Made by a program: the position numbers and the translations under genes. Positions 1 through 12,000 of a DNA stretch of 64,000 bases are shown piece by piece (position 1 is the stretch's first letter; each line of letters begins with the position of its first letter). The notes beneath the pieces were generated by a model. It was not told the DNA's origin, searched no databases, and was given only the letters and a program-made list of their open reading frames with translations. The stretch comes from Cornus controversa (lineage: Eukaryota > Streptophyta > Magnoliopsida > Cornales > Cornaceae), in contig CM048845.1 of NCBI GenBank assembly GCA_026545225.1, forward strand, positions 84,657,033 to 84,721,032. The letters run 5' to 3'.

Positions 1-13
1 CTCAATTATTTAG

Positions 14-3000
14 GGTGACAAGGATAATTTCCTCAGCATAGCACTGGAGGGATATAAACGTTGCTTGGTCATAGGTGACAAATATGATTTAAGAGTGGTA
101 TGTACTTATTGTCCAGGTTAATATTTTTTGCTGCTTACTGATTGCATAAATGGTTACTGATACAATGAAATGAACTTGAGATTATAAATGATTAGTTTGA
201 TAGGGTTTGGAGCAGTAATTCGTTATTGCCTCTAGAAAGCAAGTGAAAATCATTGCCAGTGAGAGTATTTTCAAAGTGCACTTTTCTTTTAATTCTTATG
301 TCAAGAAAGCCTATGTCCTTGTGAATATGATTTTTGTTCTTTCAGGTATTTCGACTGGTTTCCTTGTGGTTCAGTCTTCCTTGTAGACAAATAGTTGTAA
401 ATGGCATGCTTAGCACTATCAAAGAGGTAAACAGGGAATGTCAGTAGTAGAATAGATATTGATTATAAAGATTTCGAAAATTCAATTTTTTCAGATTGGT
501 TGTGAGGTTAAGATGTGTGATTGATGGTGATTTTTGATTTCCTATCCAAACATTTTTGCAGGTTCAATCTTACAAGTTTATACCACTAGTATACCAAATT
601 GCTTCACGAATGGGTAGCTCAAAAGATGGTCAGGGACCTCATAGTTTCCAGGTGTAAAAACAATGGCAGCTTTTCTTGTTATTTTCTCAATTCTATATAT
701 TTTCCTTTTTTATTTCAATTTTGGTTTCAGTTCATATTATTGTAACTTTTCAAAGAAGCTCAAGTTCATTTCAGTCTGAATTACCGATTTGTGCAGTTTG
801 CTTTGGTTTCTCTTGTGAAGAAAATGGCGATTGACCATCCGTATCATACAATCTTTCAGGTATTTAAGCTAATCATTTCAAAAAGCCTCATGTGACTAGG
901 TAAAGATGTTTGTTCTTTTAAAGCAAACACTTCTCATTGCTTCACAAATTTGTACAAAGAAAATACTTCTCTATCAAATACATGCAGTCAAAGTTAAAAA
1001 GAGTTACTGAAATCCTAATGTCACCTGAATATAACAATAGGACCGACAAGTTAATTTAGTTTTAATAATGAATAGGTTGAATGTATTTTGTACACTTCTT
1101 CTTCTTTATGATTTATTTATTTATTGTATGCGTTTGTTTATTGTTTCCCAGCTTCTTGCTCTGGCTAATGGTGATCGGATCAGGGATAAGCAGCGTAGTA
1201 GAAACTCATTTGTGGTGGATATGGACAAAAAGCTGCAAGCGGAAAACCTCTTGAAAGAATTATCTTCATACCATGGAGCTATTATCAGACAGGTAATTTC
1301 ATTACCATTTTGATTATTCATTTTATTTGTTTCTGATTATTTTTTTTCAGTCTTAAATTTGTTGAAAGTTCTTTAAACAAGTTGTTTTCTTATTATCATA
1401 TAGATGAAACAAATGGTGGAGATTTACATCAAACTTGCTGAACTAGAAACAAAGAGAGAGGTTATTCATATGGCTGTATTTTTTGTTTTCTTTTTCTTTT
1501 CCCCTTTTTGTTCTTATTTCTTTTGTTTTGGTCATTAAAATCTTAGTTAGTTTTCTGTGCTCGATTCCCACTATCAGTAGCAATATGAAGTACTGTTTTG
1601 TTGGCAACTACTAACTAGATCGTGTCAACAGGATACCAATAAAAAGGTTACTCTACCTAGAGAAATACGCAGTCTTCGACAGCTTGAACTAGTAAGTACT
1701 GCATTTGATCAGTAATTCACAGTATTATCATTTTGTTCAGCAATGATCATTGACCATTGTTTCAAAATTGTTCTCAAAATTAGAGAAAGATTGTATGGGG
1801 GACAAAAAGATGTGGATAATTTCATATAGCAGATTGATGGGATACAATTTTCAAGCAAAACAAACTTTTCTTTTGTCATTTAAACTGGAAAGTTTTGTTA
1901 AAGTCAAATCAGAAACTCAAACTGTCTCATTAGAAGAATTCATGTTCATATGGATCTAACGAAAGATTACGCATTGTCTATTAAACACCATAGATAACCC
2001 TCCTTTTACTGGTCTTGGGATCTCACTGTAAATGTAAGACCTAAAAAATAAATAACAATTGTTCATATCGTGCTCAATGTTGAAAAATGTTGAGTTCTTA
2101 TTTTTATAAGATATATTTTATAGAGCTATATTAGAAATGTTCCTGTTGGGATATTAGGTGCTAGACTTTATAAATAGGCATCTTTGCGATCGGTTAAGAT
2201 TTATAAGAGTGTCAAGTCGTTAGAGATATGGATCTATCATCTATGTGAGCTTCACAATGTTTGCACGGATGTCGAGGAGAGATGGAAACAGCTGAACAGC
2301 AGGAGCAGAAATGGCCTATGTTACATGGACTCTTCAAAATTAAGTGAAGTACCCACGTCGGACACACAATACTCGGACATGGGTGTAGGATGTGTCTGGT
2401 ACTTTCGGTTATATAAAAGCATATCCAATAGTTCAATATTATTATATTATTGCTTCAAAACGAGTGAAATGCATATATTGAACATGATGTTACATAAAGA
2501 CTTATTTTACTCTAGAAAATAAAACAAAAATATTTAATAATATCAAAATTTAGCAGTGTCCATGTGTCCTGTTTTGAGATTTGAGTCATTTGACACATCC
2601 AGTGGGAAAATTAAGTACTAAAAATTGGCACATCAATAATTACAAAAGGTCTTTTAATGACAAGTATTTAATAATATGAAAATTTCAGCAAAGTGTTCTA
2701 TTGTGAAACTCCTTGTGTGGTGTTGATTTTCATAGGCTCGGCAGTAATGGATGATTCACACCTTGAATTCATACTCACTAAGCTATAGCAATGATGAATA
2801 TGAAATTAACAAAAACTCTAGCACTGAATTGCTAGAATGCACTCTCAACTCACTCTATATGCTTAGGTATGCTCAGGGAATAGGATGATGCTTTCATTGT
2901 TTCTCTAAACACGAGGTCTTTAAATAGAGTTTGGTGGTAAAAAAATCATTAGGGTTTTAAAAGAGATTTTGTTCAAAAAGGAAATTGATGTCGATCAATC

Positions 3001-6000
3001 GACACAAGGTCAGTGGTCTTCGATTGATCCCTAGATGGATTGAAGTGCCTTGTCCTCCAAATAGGATTTTGGTTTTAAGAAGTTTCCAAAAAACACTTTA
3101 TGCATATTAGAAATGATTTTTATTCATCAAATATGGAAAATTTGAGACCATAATTGATGAGTGCATGAACCCTAATTGGTAAGTGCATATAAGAGTGTCA
3201 AATTCACCTTTTTGCCCTTGAATGTATATTTGCTTTCTGAATTTGCCCTTCAACAAGAGGTAACCAACCAACTAAGTCTCTAACTACCATTTAAGAAAAA
3301 CTATCTCAAAATAAAATAAGATTACAGAGTCAACCTTTTGACATGAAATAAACCCAAGTCCTATTGACCTAACATGAAGCTTGGGTTCTCCAATTCATGA
3401 CTTGAGTTATTGACTATTTGTACAATGCAAAAATGTCTGGCAATAGAAAGCAGTGGTAATTTCATTCAGATGATTTCGTGAAGAACCTTCCCATGTTTGA
3501 TTAACATTGCTCGTGGTAGTATATGTTGTGAGTTCATTTATCAAGAAACTAATATACTTGTTTGCAGATAAACTTTACACAGAATGCATGTGGCAAGTGA
3601 TTACCATATATGATTAACTGAAAATGATAGCATCAATGGAGAAATAAGCTGTTCCTCGCATGAACGCTTTCTAATACAATCTTACTTATAAAAAAAATGG
3701 AGAAATAAGCTGTTAACAATCATCTACTCTAAAAACTTAAGCTGTTAGAGAGGGTGTAACTTTAATATTTAAATCATTCAACGCGTCCCCTCACGTGTGG
3801 CCTTCTTTTGGTCCAACACGTGTTTCAATTTTTAATTATCAAAGTGATGGTGAGGTTTGAACACATGACCTAGCCTGCTCTTATACCATTTGTAACGACC
3901 CGCTCCACCACATGGTATGATATTGTCTGCTTTGGGCCTAGCCCGCATGGTTTTGTTCTTGGGTTTTACCCCCAAAAGGCCTCATACCAATTGGAGAGAA
4001 CACACCACTTACAAGCACATCCCTTTCATCATACCCAGGCGATGTGGGACGTCACAATCACCCCCTCTTGGAACTCAACGTCTTCGGTGACGTCTCCCTC
4101 ATGGGTTTGTGCATGCCATCCGCCACATGTCTAGCTCAGGCTCTGATACCATATTAACAATCATCTACTTTAAAAGTTTAAGCTGTTAGAGAGGGTGAAA
4201 CTTTAATATTTAAATCATTCAACATAAGCCCTTCTCCAAAGAGAGAGAGAGAGAGAGAAGGGGGGGAGGGGTGGTGTGTTGGGGGTGGGGGAACTAACAA
4301 GACACACTTTAGTGCATTTCTGGAACTTCCTCCTTTTGGAAATGTTTATTATTTATTATGTAGGGAAACAGAACTATTAGCTTTGGTAGTCCCTCTTAAA
4401 TCATGCTTCTCTCACAAATTCAATCAGATGCTTCATGTGCCTCTTGTGGAAGACAAGATTGGTTTGCTCAAACAAGTATTCAGCTCAAGTCTTCTATAAA
4501 TTAAGCAGATCTTCACACTCTTTTCATCCCCTTTGAATTGATAGCTTCATTTAGTTTCCCCTTATAATATTGGTATTTTGTAGTTCTTTTTATCTTGTGA
4601 TGGATTTGGTGATCCAAAGGACCTCTTTATTAACTTTGGCTCCTCAGGTACCTGTAGTCACATCTACTTTTCCGGTTGATCGTAGTTGTCAATATTATGA
4701 AGGCTCTTTCCCACACTTCAAAGGATTATCAGATTCAATCATGTATGTCTTATTAACAAATGGGTCAGGTCAATTTTAGTTTCTTTTTATTTGTCGCTTA
4801 CCAATCTCTGCTGCTGATGTTTGTTCATATTGGTGAAAATAGGGTAATGAACGGTATAAATGCTCCAAAGGTGGTCGAATGCCTAGGTTCTGACGGTAAC
4901 AAATATCGACAACTAGCAAAATCTGGAAATGATGACCTGAGACAAGATGCTGTATGAATCCAAACTATGTGCTCTCTCTTTAATTTTCATTTGTGACATC
5001 TAACACTAGAGTGAATATGTTAGATTGAATATTTCAAGGGTGTAATGTGTTTGACTATTATGGAATAAAAGAACGATGGCTGAAGAAGATTATAAGGAAG
5101 GGAACCAAGATAAACCATACTCGGATGAGTAGATTATTAATTTACACTCAACTACAAATGTATGAAGGTAAATCCAAAAGAAAAGAAAATGGAAAAGAAT
5201 GGAAGAAAATAAATCAAAACTATACCCGGATGAGTAGATTATAAAAGAATAAATTCCTCTGAGCTAGTAATATAAGAGAATACAGTTCTAAATTTTACCA
5301 CTTTTGGGAAAGAACGAAGCTCAAACGTAACCGATTTTGGCAATACATATTGCATTACCTCATTCTCCTTTCCATATCCTACTTCCTACATCTCCACCTT
5401 CAGTAAGTCAGACGTTTTGTATACCACCATTTGCATTTTAATTTGTATGTTGCCCACACTTGCTATAATGCATATCAGAAACTCTTATCTTTAAGTTTTC
5501 TAGTGAGGGTATTCCTTATTGTCTTCAGTGGTTGAGAAGTGTACAGTTTAACATGAGTTGATTAAGTATATTCTTTCCTGTTCTATAAGAAGCCCCAATT
5601 TAGTTTGTCTATGCTGACATTGAAATATTGAATGATATGCAGGTAATGGAACAATTTTTTGGTTTGGTTAACACTTTTTTACAGAACCATCGGGATACAT
5701 GGAAAAGGAGATTAGGAATTCGTACATACAAGGTATTATGTATTTCATTTGAGCTGCTTCTTTAATGGAAATCTTGGCTTAAGATTGCAAGACTAATAAA
5801 TTTGGATGGTTTTCTTGATTAGTTGGGCTTTTCTTGGATATGATGACATTGCTTCCTCTAAATAATTTTTTATTGCTTGACTGTATGTATTGGGTTTTGA
5901 ATATCATTTAGAAAGAGTGCATGCATTCCAATGTTCAAACCTCGGCCTTGGCAAATGGGCGGGCTGGGGTCGGGTTTGGACCGGGTCAAATATGGGTTTG

Positions 6001-9000
6001 GACCCATTTTCAACTCACTTGTAGCTGGTCAAATATGGATCGGGTAAAAATGGGCTGTGTCGACCTATCATGACCTGCTTTTTTTTCTTCCCTTTTTCTT
6101 TTTAAAAAAGGGGAGAGAGAGACACATTCTTAAGATTGTTTTAGATTAATTCCATCATTATTTACCGAACAAAATTTGAAACAAAATTTCTTATTAACTA
6201 ATATTTAATGCAAGTTAGTTGAAACAGGTTAACCAAATCCACTTGATCTATGTTGCAACCTTTTTTTGCAGTTCTTTAAATTCTATATAAATTTATGAAA
6301 GTTGAAACTACAAATCCCATGAGCCGTTTACAACGATCCGACCCATTCAAGAACCCGACCCGTTAGAAATACCCGATCTATTGAGGGCAGAAAACCCACT
6401 TGATCCATGTTGCAACTTTTTTTTTTTGACAATTCTTAAATTCTATATTATTTAATGAAAGTTGAAACTACAAATCCCATTAACCATTTATGAGGATCTA
6501 ATCCGGCTACAAGGATCCGACCCATTCAAGAACTCAACCCGTTAGCATGATCCGATCATTTCAAGAACCTTCACTTAAACAATACCAATCCAAACTCATC
6601 ACAACCTAGTTCATTTTGCATTATATATATATATGTTTGTATACACGCATACATACAATTACACACAATACATATAAAGAGAGGAGTTTGAGATGCCCAG
6701 CTTCAGAGGATAAAAAATCAAAAAAGTGGTATCCCCAGAATCACCCAATCGATCACAAATTATTCGAATTATTCAAAAATCTTCAGGACCCAAATCACCA
6801 AATTTCATAAATAATAACCAAATGAATTCAAAAACTTCCATACCCAATTAACCAATAAAGAAAAACTCATTCAAGAACCCATTATATATTATATATTATG
6901 ATAGTTCGGCCGAGGAGGACCCCATCCCCGTGGCCCGCCCGATCACCAACTTCGATATCATCATCGACGCACTCCCATCGAGTCAATCAATGATCTACAC
7001 AAGATTGTGAAGCGGATGGTGGCCGTCGGATTTGGGAAGGAGTGCTCACATGCGTACAATAATTGTCGGGGAGAGTTCTTGGAGGAGAGTTTCTCAAGAC
7101 TAGGGTTACCAACTTTGATATCATTATCGTCGCATTTGCATCAAGTCAATCAATGATCTGCTCGAGATTGCGAAGTGGATAGTGGCCGTCAGATTCGGGA
7201 AGGAGTGCTCACATGCGTATAGTAGTTGTCGAAGAGAGTTTCTCGAGACTAGGGTTATCAAAGCTCAACATCGAAGAGAGAGGACAGAAAGAGGGGGTAG
7301 AAACCGTCAAATCAGAGAGAGAGAGAGAGAGAGGGGCAGCTGTGTCGGTCCAGCTAGGGTTATTGGGACGATCTCTAGCTCTATTAATTTACAGGTTGAA
7401 TATGGGTCCCCATTTCCAATCCAATTTAACACATGAATTTAGGGGTTTATTTTTATCCAACCTGTTTTTGACCCGCACAAAATATTAGTCACCCAAATCC
7501 ATTTATGATTGGGCGGGTTTGGGTGGGTTGGTGGTTCGTGTATAATTTGCCAGGCCTATAACCTATGAAATTATTAACTTCTTTGGATTGTGGCCATCAA
7601 GATTTTGTAATGTGCCTTTAAGTATTCCAATTTACAATTTATCTCATTCTCCCAATATTATTTTAGTTTGGACTTTTACCAAGTTGGGAATGGAAGACAG
7701 TTTCTGGAACAACTTCAAATCGTCTTTCTTTTCCTTGCCTTTTTTCTTGTGTGTGTGTGTTGATTGTGCTTTTTATTTTAAGTACTTGCCTTGAAGTTCA
7801 ATTTTGCAACTTTGTTTCATGGATATGTGATTGCTTCATGATTGTTGCAAATTACCATTGTAGTTTAATTTATCCACTTAAGAAACTCTTGTAAACCTTG
7901 AAGTTGTATGTCAACTTATTTATTTGATCTCTATTAAAGAAAACTTAGCAATAAAATTAGATATGTGGAGAAATTCTTTAGAATCAAAAGGATTGAGAAT
8001 CAGTCGAACTAAAACAGAGTATATGGAGTGTAAATTTTATAAGGACTCAATTCTTGATAATATAATGATAACACTTCAAAGTCAAAAGATGAGTCAAAAT
8101 AACCACTTTTGCTACCCAGGGTCGATAATGCAGAAGCATGGAGAGATAGATAGTGATATAACTAGTAGAATTGGATTCGGATGAACAAAATGGAGACAAG
8201 CTAGTCACTTCTTATGTGATAAAAGAATAACACGGGTTAAAAGGAAAATTTTTACGACCGATATTAGACCAACTATGTTATATGGAGCAGAGTGTTGGGC
8301 TTTAAAAAATAAATAAGAACAACGCATTCATGTTGCGGAAATGAGAATGCGAAGATGGATGATTAGAGTGACTAGAAGAGATAGGGTCACTAATGAAAGT
8401 GTAAAAGAAAAATTAGAAGTGACACCTATCAACAAGAAAATAAGAGAGAGCAGACTTAGATGATTTGGACACAAACAAGAGAGACCTATAAATGCACCGG
8501 TAAGAAGAGAGAAATTAGTTTCTACAGAAGGGAAGTGTAGACCAACTATGTTATATGGAGCAGAGTGTTGGGCTTTAAAAAATAAATAAGAACAATGCAT
8601 TCATGTTGCGGAAATGAGAATGCGAAGATGGATGATTAGAGTGACTAGAAGAGATAGGGTCACTAATGAAAGTGTAAAAGAAAATTAGAATTGACACCTA
8701 TCAACAAGAAAATAAGAGAGAGCAGACTTAGATGGTTTGGACACAAACAAGAGAGACCTATAAATGCATCGGTAAGAAGAGAGAAATTAGTTTCTATATA
8801 AGGGAAGTGGCAGAGAGTGCGACCAAAAATAACGTGAGATGAAGTTATTAGAAAAGACTTTAAAATGTTATACCTATTAGGTGAAATGGCGAGTAATAGA
8901 AAAGAATGGAGAAAGAGAATTCATGTCGCTGACCCTGTTCCTATGGGAATAAGGCAAGGATGATGACGATGATAACGACGACAACGACAATAATCACCGA

Positions 9001-12000
9001 AATGTATCACTCTATATGTTAGTCTAATATTATAAAATAAATAAATAAAAGAAAGAAAAGCACAGTTGGAATAATTAAATAAGCATAAGATTGCAGAGAT
9101 TTGCGCCATAGGTAGTTCACAGTTCACACACTTACAGAGAGCAGGGTACATAAAAATTTTGTTTTTTGCACATGGTTGCAACACAAAAATTAAGAATATA
9201 ATGTACCATCACCCTACGTAGATTAGTAGATGTAAAAGCCAAAGAAAATTGCTTAAGATACAGGTAGAAAATGGTCTACAACCTGCATGTGCTAGACATA
9301 TTGTTTACGTAACTGTTAAATTTTAACCCAATTTCCTCTAAAAAAATCCATGGTGATTAAATCAAGGGTTTGTCAAGTTGTGTTATAAATGCTAGGTTGT
9401 GTGAGGCGTCGTAGAAAATTTAGCATGCCAAGGCATTGAAAGCAGTAGAGTTAGCTAAAGAATTGTAATGAGACAAAAAATGATGACCAAATTACTTAGA
9501 AACAAAATGATGACCAAATTGACAATTAACTCATGATAGAAGCAATTTCGAAGTTGTTATAGTAGATGTTGTTAGGCCTGGAATTGGTGATCCTTGAATC
9601 GGCAATATAGTCTTAAATATTGGCCATCATGTAAGTGTTGTCCTTTAAGTAATAGATTTTCAAGGAGCGTTCCCTTCGCACCTTGATAAGTCATGGAGAA
9701 AACTTTCATGTACATAATGCCCGTTGAATACTAATACTGGTAAAGGTGATTGTTGGATGTATGGTATATTGTTCCGTAATGGAAATCATATAATTTTAAC
9801 AACCATTACAATGTGGCCCCGTCAAAAATCAAGATATGAGATGCCGAACTTTTTTTTGCCCACCTTCCTAGGTGCTAATGGGTTGAAACTCAAATTGGAA
9901 GCTTGATCTATTTGTTTCGAGGCTGGATTTACTAAATTGAAGGTTCTAAGATTGTTTTTAGGGAAAATTACCCATGACTGAAACTATTTGAAAAAATATA
10001 ATCACTCTGACCACCCCCGACGTCAGTCAAAGGTTAAGTCTTTCAGTGATAATTTTTAAATACCAAAACTACCCTTAAGTGGAGTAAAATGGCTTAAATA
10101 ACCCTATTAATATACCAAATGACCATTGTAACCAATTTTAATTGGACAAAAGTACCCTAGGCCACTTATTATTTTTTCTAACACTCCCCCTCTCTTTCTC
10201 GGCCTCTCTAGATATATATATAATTATCTATATGTATACATATATACACACATACACACAACCACCACCATCGCAACCACTCCCCTCTCTCTCTATAATA
10301 TATATAATTGGGTCTCTCTATCCTCCACCACCATGACCACCACCATCTCCACATCCATCCCTTATATGTATACACACATACACACAACCACCACCGTCGC
10401 CGCCAATCCCTTCTCTCTCTATAATATATATATAATTGGTTCTCTCTCCACAATCACCAAGACCACCACCATATCCACCCCCATCCTCTTCTCCTCAATC
10501 AAGTCTCCCTCTCCTCCACTACCATCACATTGGATTTCCCATGTTCCTTTCTCTCTCTAACCATTCATGGTGTAATCAATCAATCTTCTGTTCTTATAAA
10601 ATCATATGTACATTTACATCCTCAATCTACTACTCTGTCCTCAAGATTCGCAATGAGTCTCCTTCTCTGACATTGACACTTCGCACTGCTTATCACAAGC
10701 TTCCTCTAGTATTCTAATTTTCCACACCATTCTGATTTTCTCCTCTCTCTTTGAATTTGTTCAAACATTAATTGAAAGTTCAGATTTTCACTGATGTGTG
10801 TGTGTGTGTGTTTATATGTACCTATATGTATGTGATTTGTGCTTTTGTGAAGAAATGGCACTTGGACACGTGCCCCTCGGTGGCCGGAGAAGCTAACCAC
10901 CGTTTCAGAAAATTCAAGAAGCATGCTTCGGTTGTATATGTATATATATGTTTTAACAGAATTTTAACAGATTCTGATATCAATGGCGGATTCTGAATTT
11001 TTTGTTACATAAAAAAGAAGAATAAGAGAGGGGAGGTGGATAGAGGGTGCAGTGGAGAGACAAAAGAGATGTGGAGAGAGGGTGGGGAGTGGCGGCAACG
11101 GTGGTGGTTGAGTGCATAGAGATGATACTATATATATGTATATCATAGGGAGAGAGAGAGATATAGTAAACTGATGGGTCAAAAATCAGAAAGTGTGTTT
11201 AGCATTTTTAAGGTTACAAGGGTAGAGAAGTAATTTGGTATTCCTTTGATGACATCAACCGCTATATAAGCAATTTGTTTATAAAATATTTGGGCAAAAT
11301 GGTACTTTTGCAGCTGCCATTAAAGGAATTAATGGGGTTATCTCTGACATGGGTGTTAAAGAAGTTTCTCAAATAGTTTCATCCATGGGTAATTTGGACA
11401 AATCTCAGGAGAGATCAGGTAAGATTTAAGCTACAAGTGGTTCATTGTCTGTTTTTTTTTTTTCTTCTGCAAAGGAGGGGGCTCCGATTCATTCCTTAAT
11501 ATAGCATGAATCTTGTATTAGTGCACACATCTATCATGGTTTATGATCTTGTCAATATTTTTCTAATTTTAACACTTTTTGTTTTGTTATTTTATTTTAT
11601 AATTTATATTTTCACATGGCAAAACACATTATAAGATTATTTTTCTTAATTTTATTTTATTAATTAGGATGGCAATCATGAGAACATGGGTTCACTCCTA
11701 AGAATTGCCATTGTGTATAAATGAATGTAAATGAGGTTGATACCAAATCCACCATCATAACATCCTCGATCTAAGAAGCACGGACACTTCTATGAAGTGT
11801 TGTGTCCGTGTCGAACACGGTGTCGGATAGTGATACTTAATGGACACTCTTAGACACATCTCCGACACTTCATGGCCGTGTTCATAATTTAAAAATATTT
11901 TTTATTATTTCGGACCCTTGACCGACACATCTTGGATACTTGGCCGACACATCTCGGACACTTTGTCAGCACATTCCGAACACTTGACCAACACATCCCA

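Larger units (their letters stand above)
1692..4647 (+). other. ATM intron 7 (2956 bp)
   Basis: Intron between the exons ending LRQLEL and starting VPVV. It holds remnants of a family rich in 'gtcggacac' words near 2340-2400, a stretch with the inverted words 'gtcgatcaatcgac' near 2990, and the chimeric TRIM at 3711-4224. A GA-rich run (about 4240-4256) followed by a G-rich tract comes just after the TRIM. No conserved coding sequence was seen in the remainder. Confidence 0.85.
5940..7560. mobile_element. Putative non-autonomous TIR (hAT-like) element carrying EXO70 fragments
   Basis: The left end reads 'cggccttggcaaatgggcgg' and the right end reads 'tttgccaggcctat', which are inverted relatives (GGCCT-TGGCAAAT against GGCCTGGCAAAT). 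This resembles hAT-type termini. Subterminal regions on both sides are rich in 'gggcgggtttggg' words. The interior has a near-duplicate pair of about 160 bp (about 6242-6398 and 6399-6550) and two copies of an EXO70-like gene fragment. No transposase coding and no clear 8-bp target duplication were found, so the ends are approximate. Confidence 0.5.

Noticed and set aside
10142-10717. Pro/Ser/Tyr-rich open frames on both strands
   Set aside because: They arise from CT, AC and AT microsatellite sequence inside a TIR element, with biased low-complexity composition.
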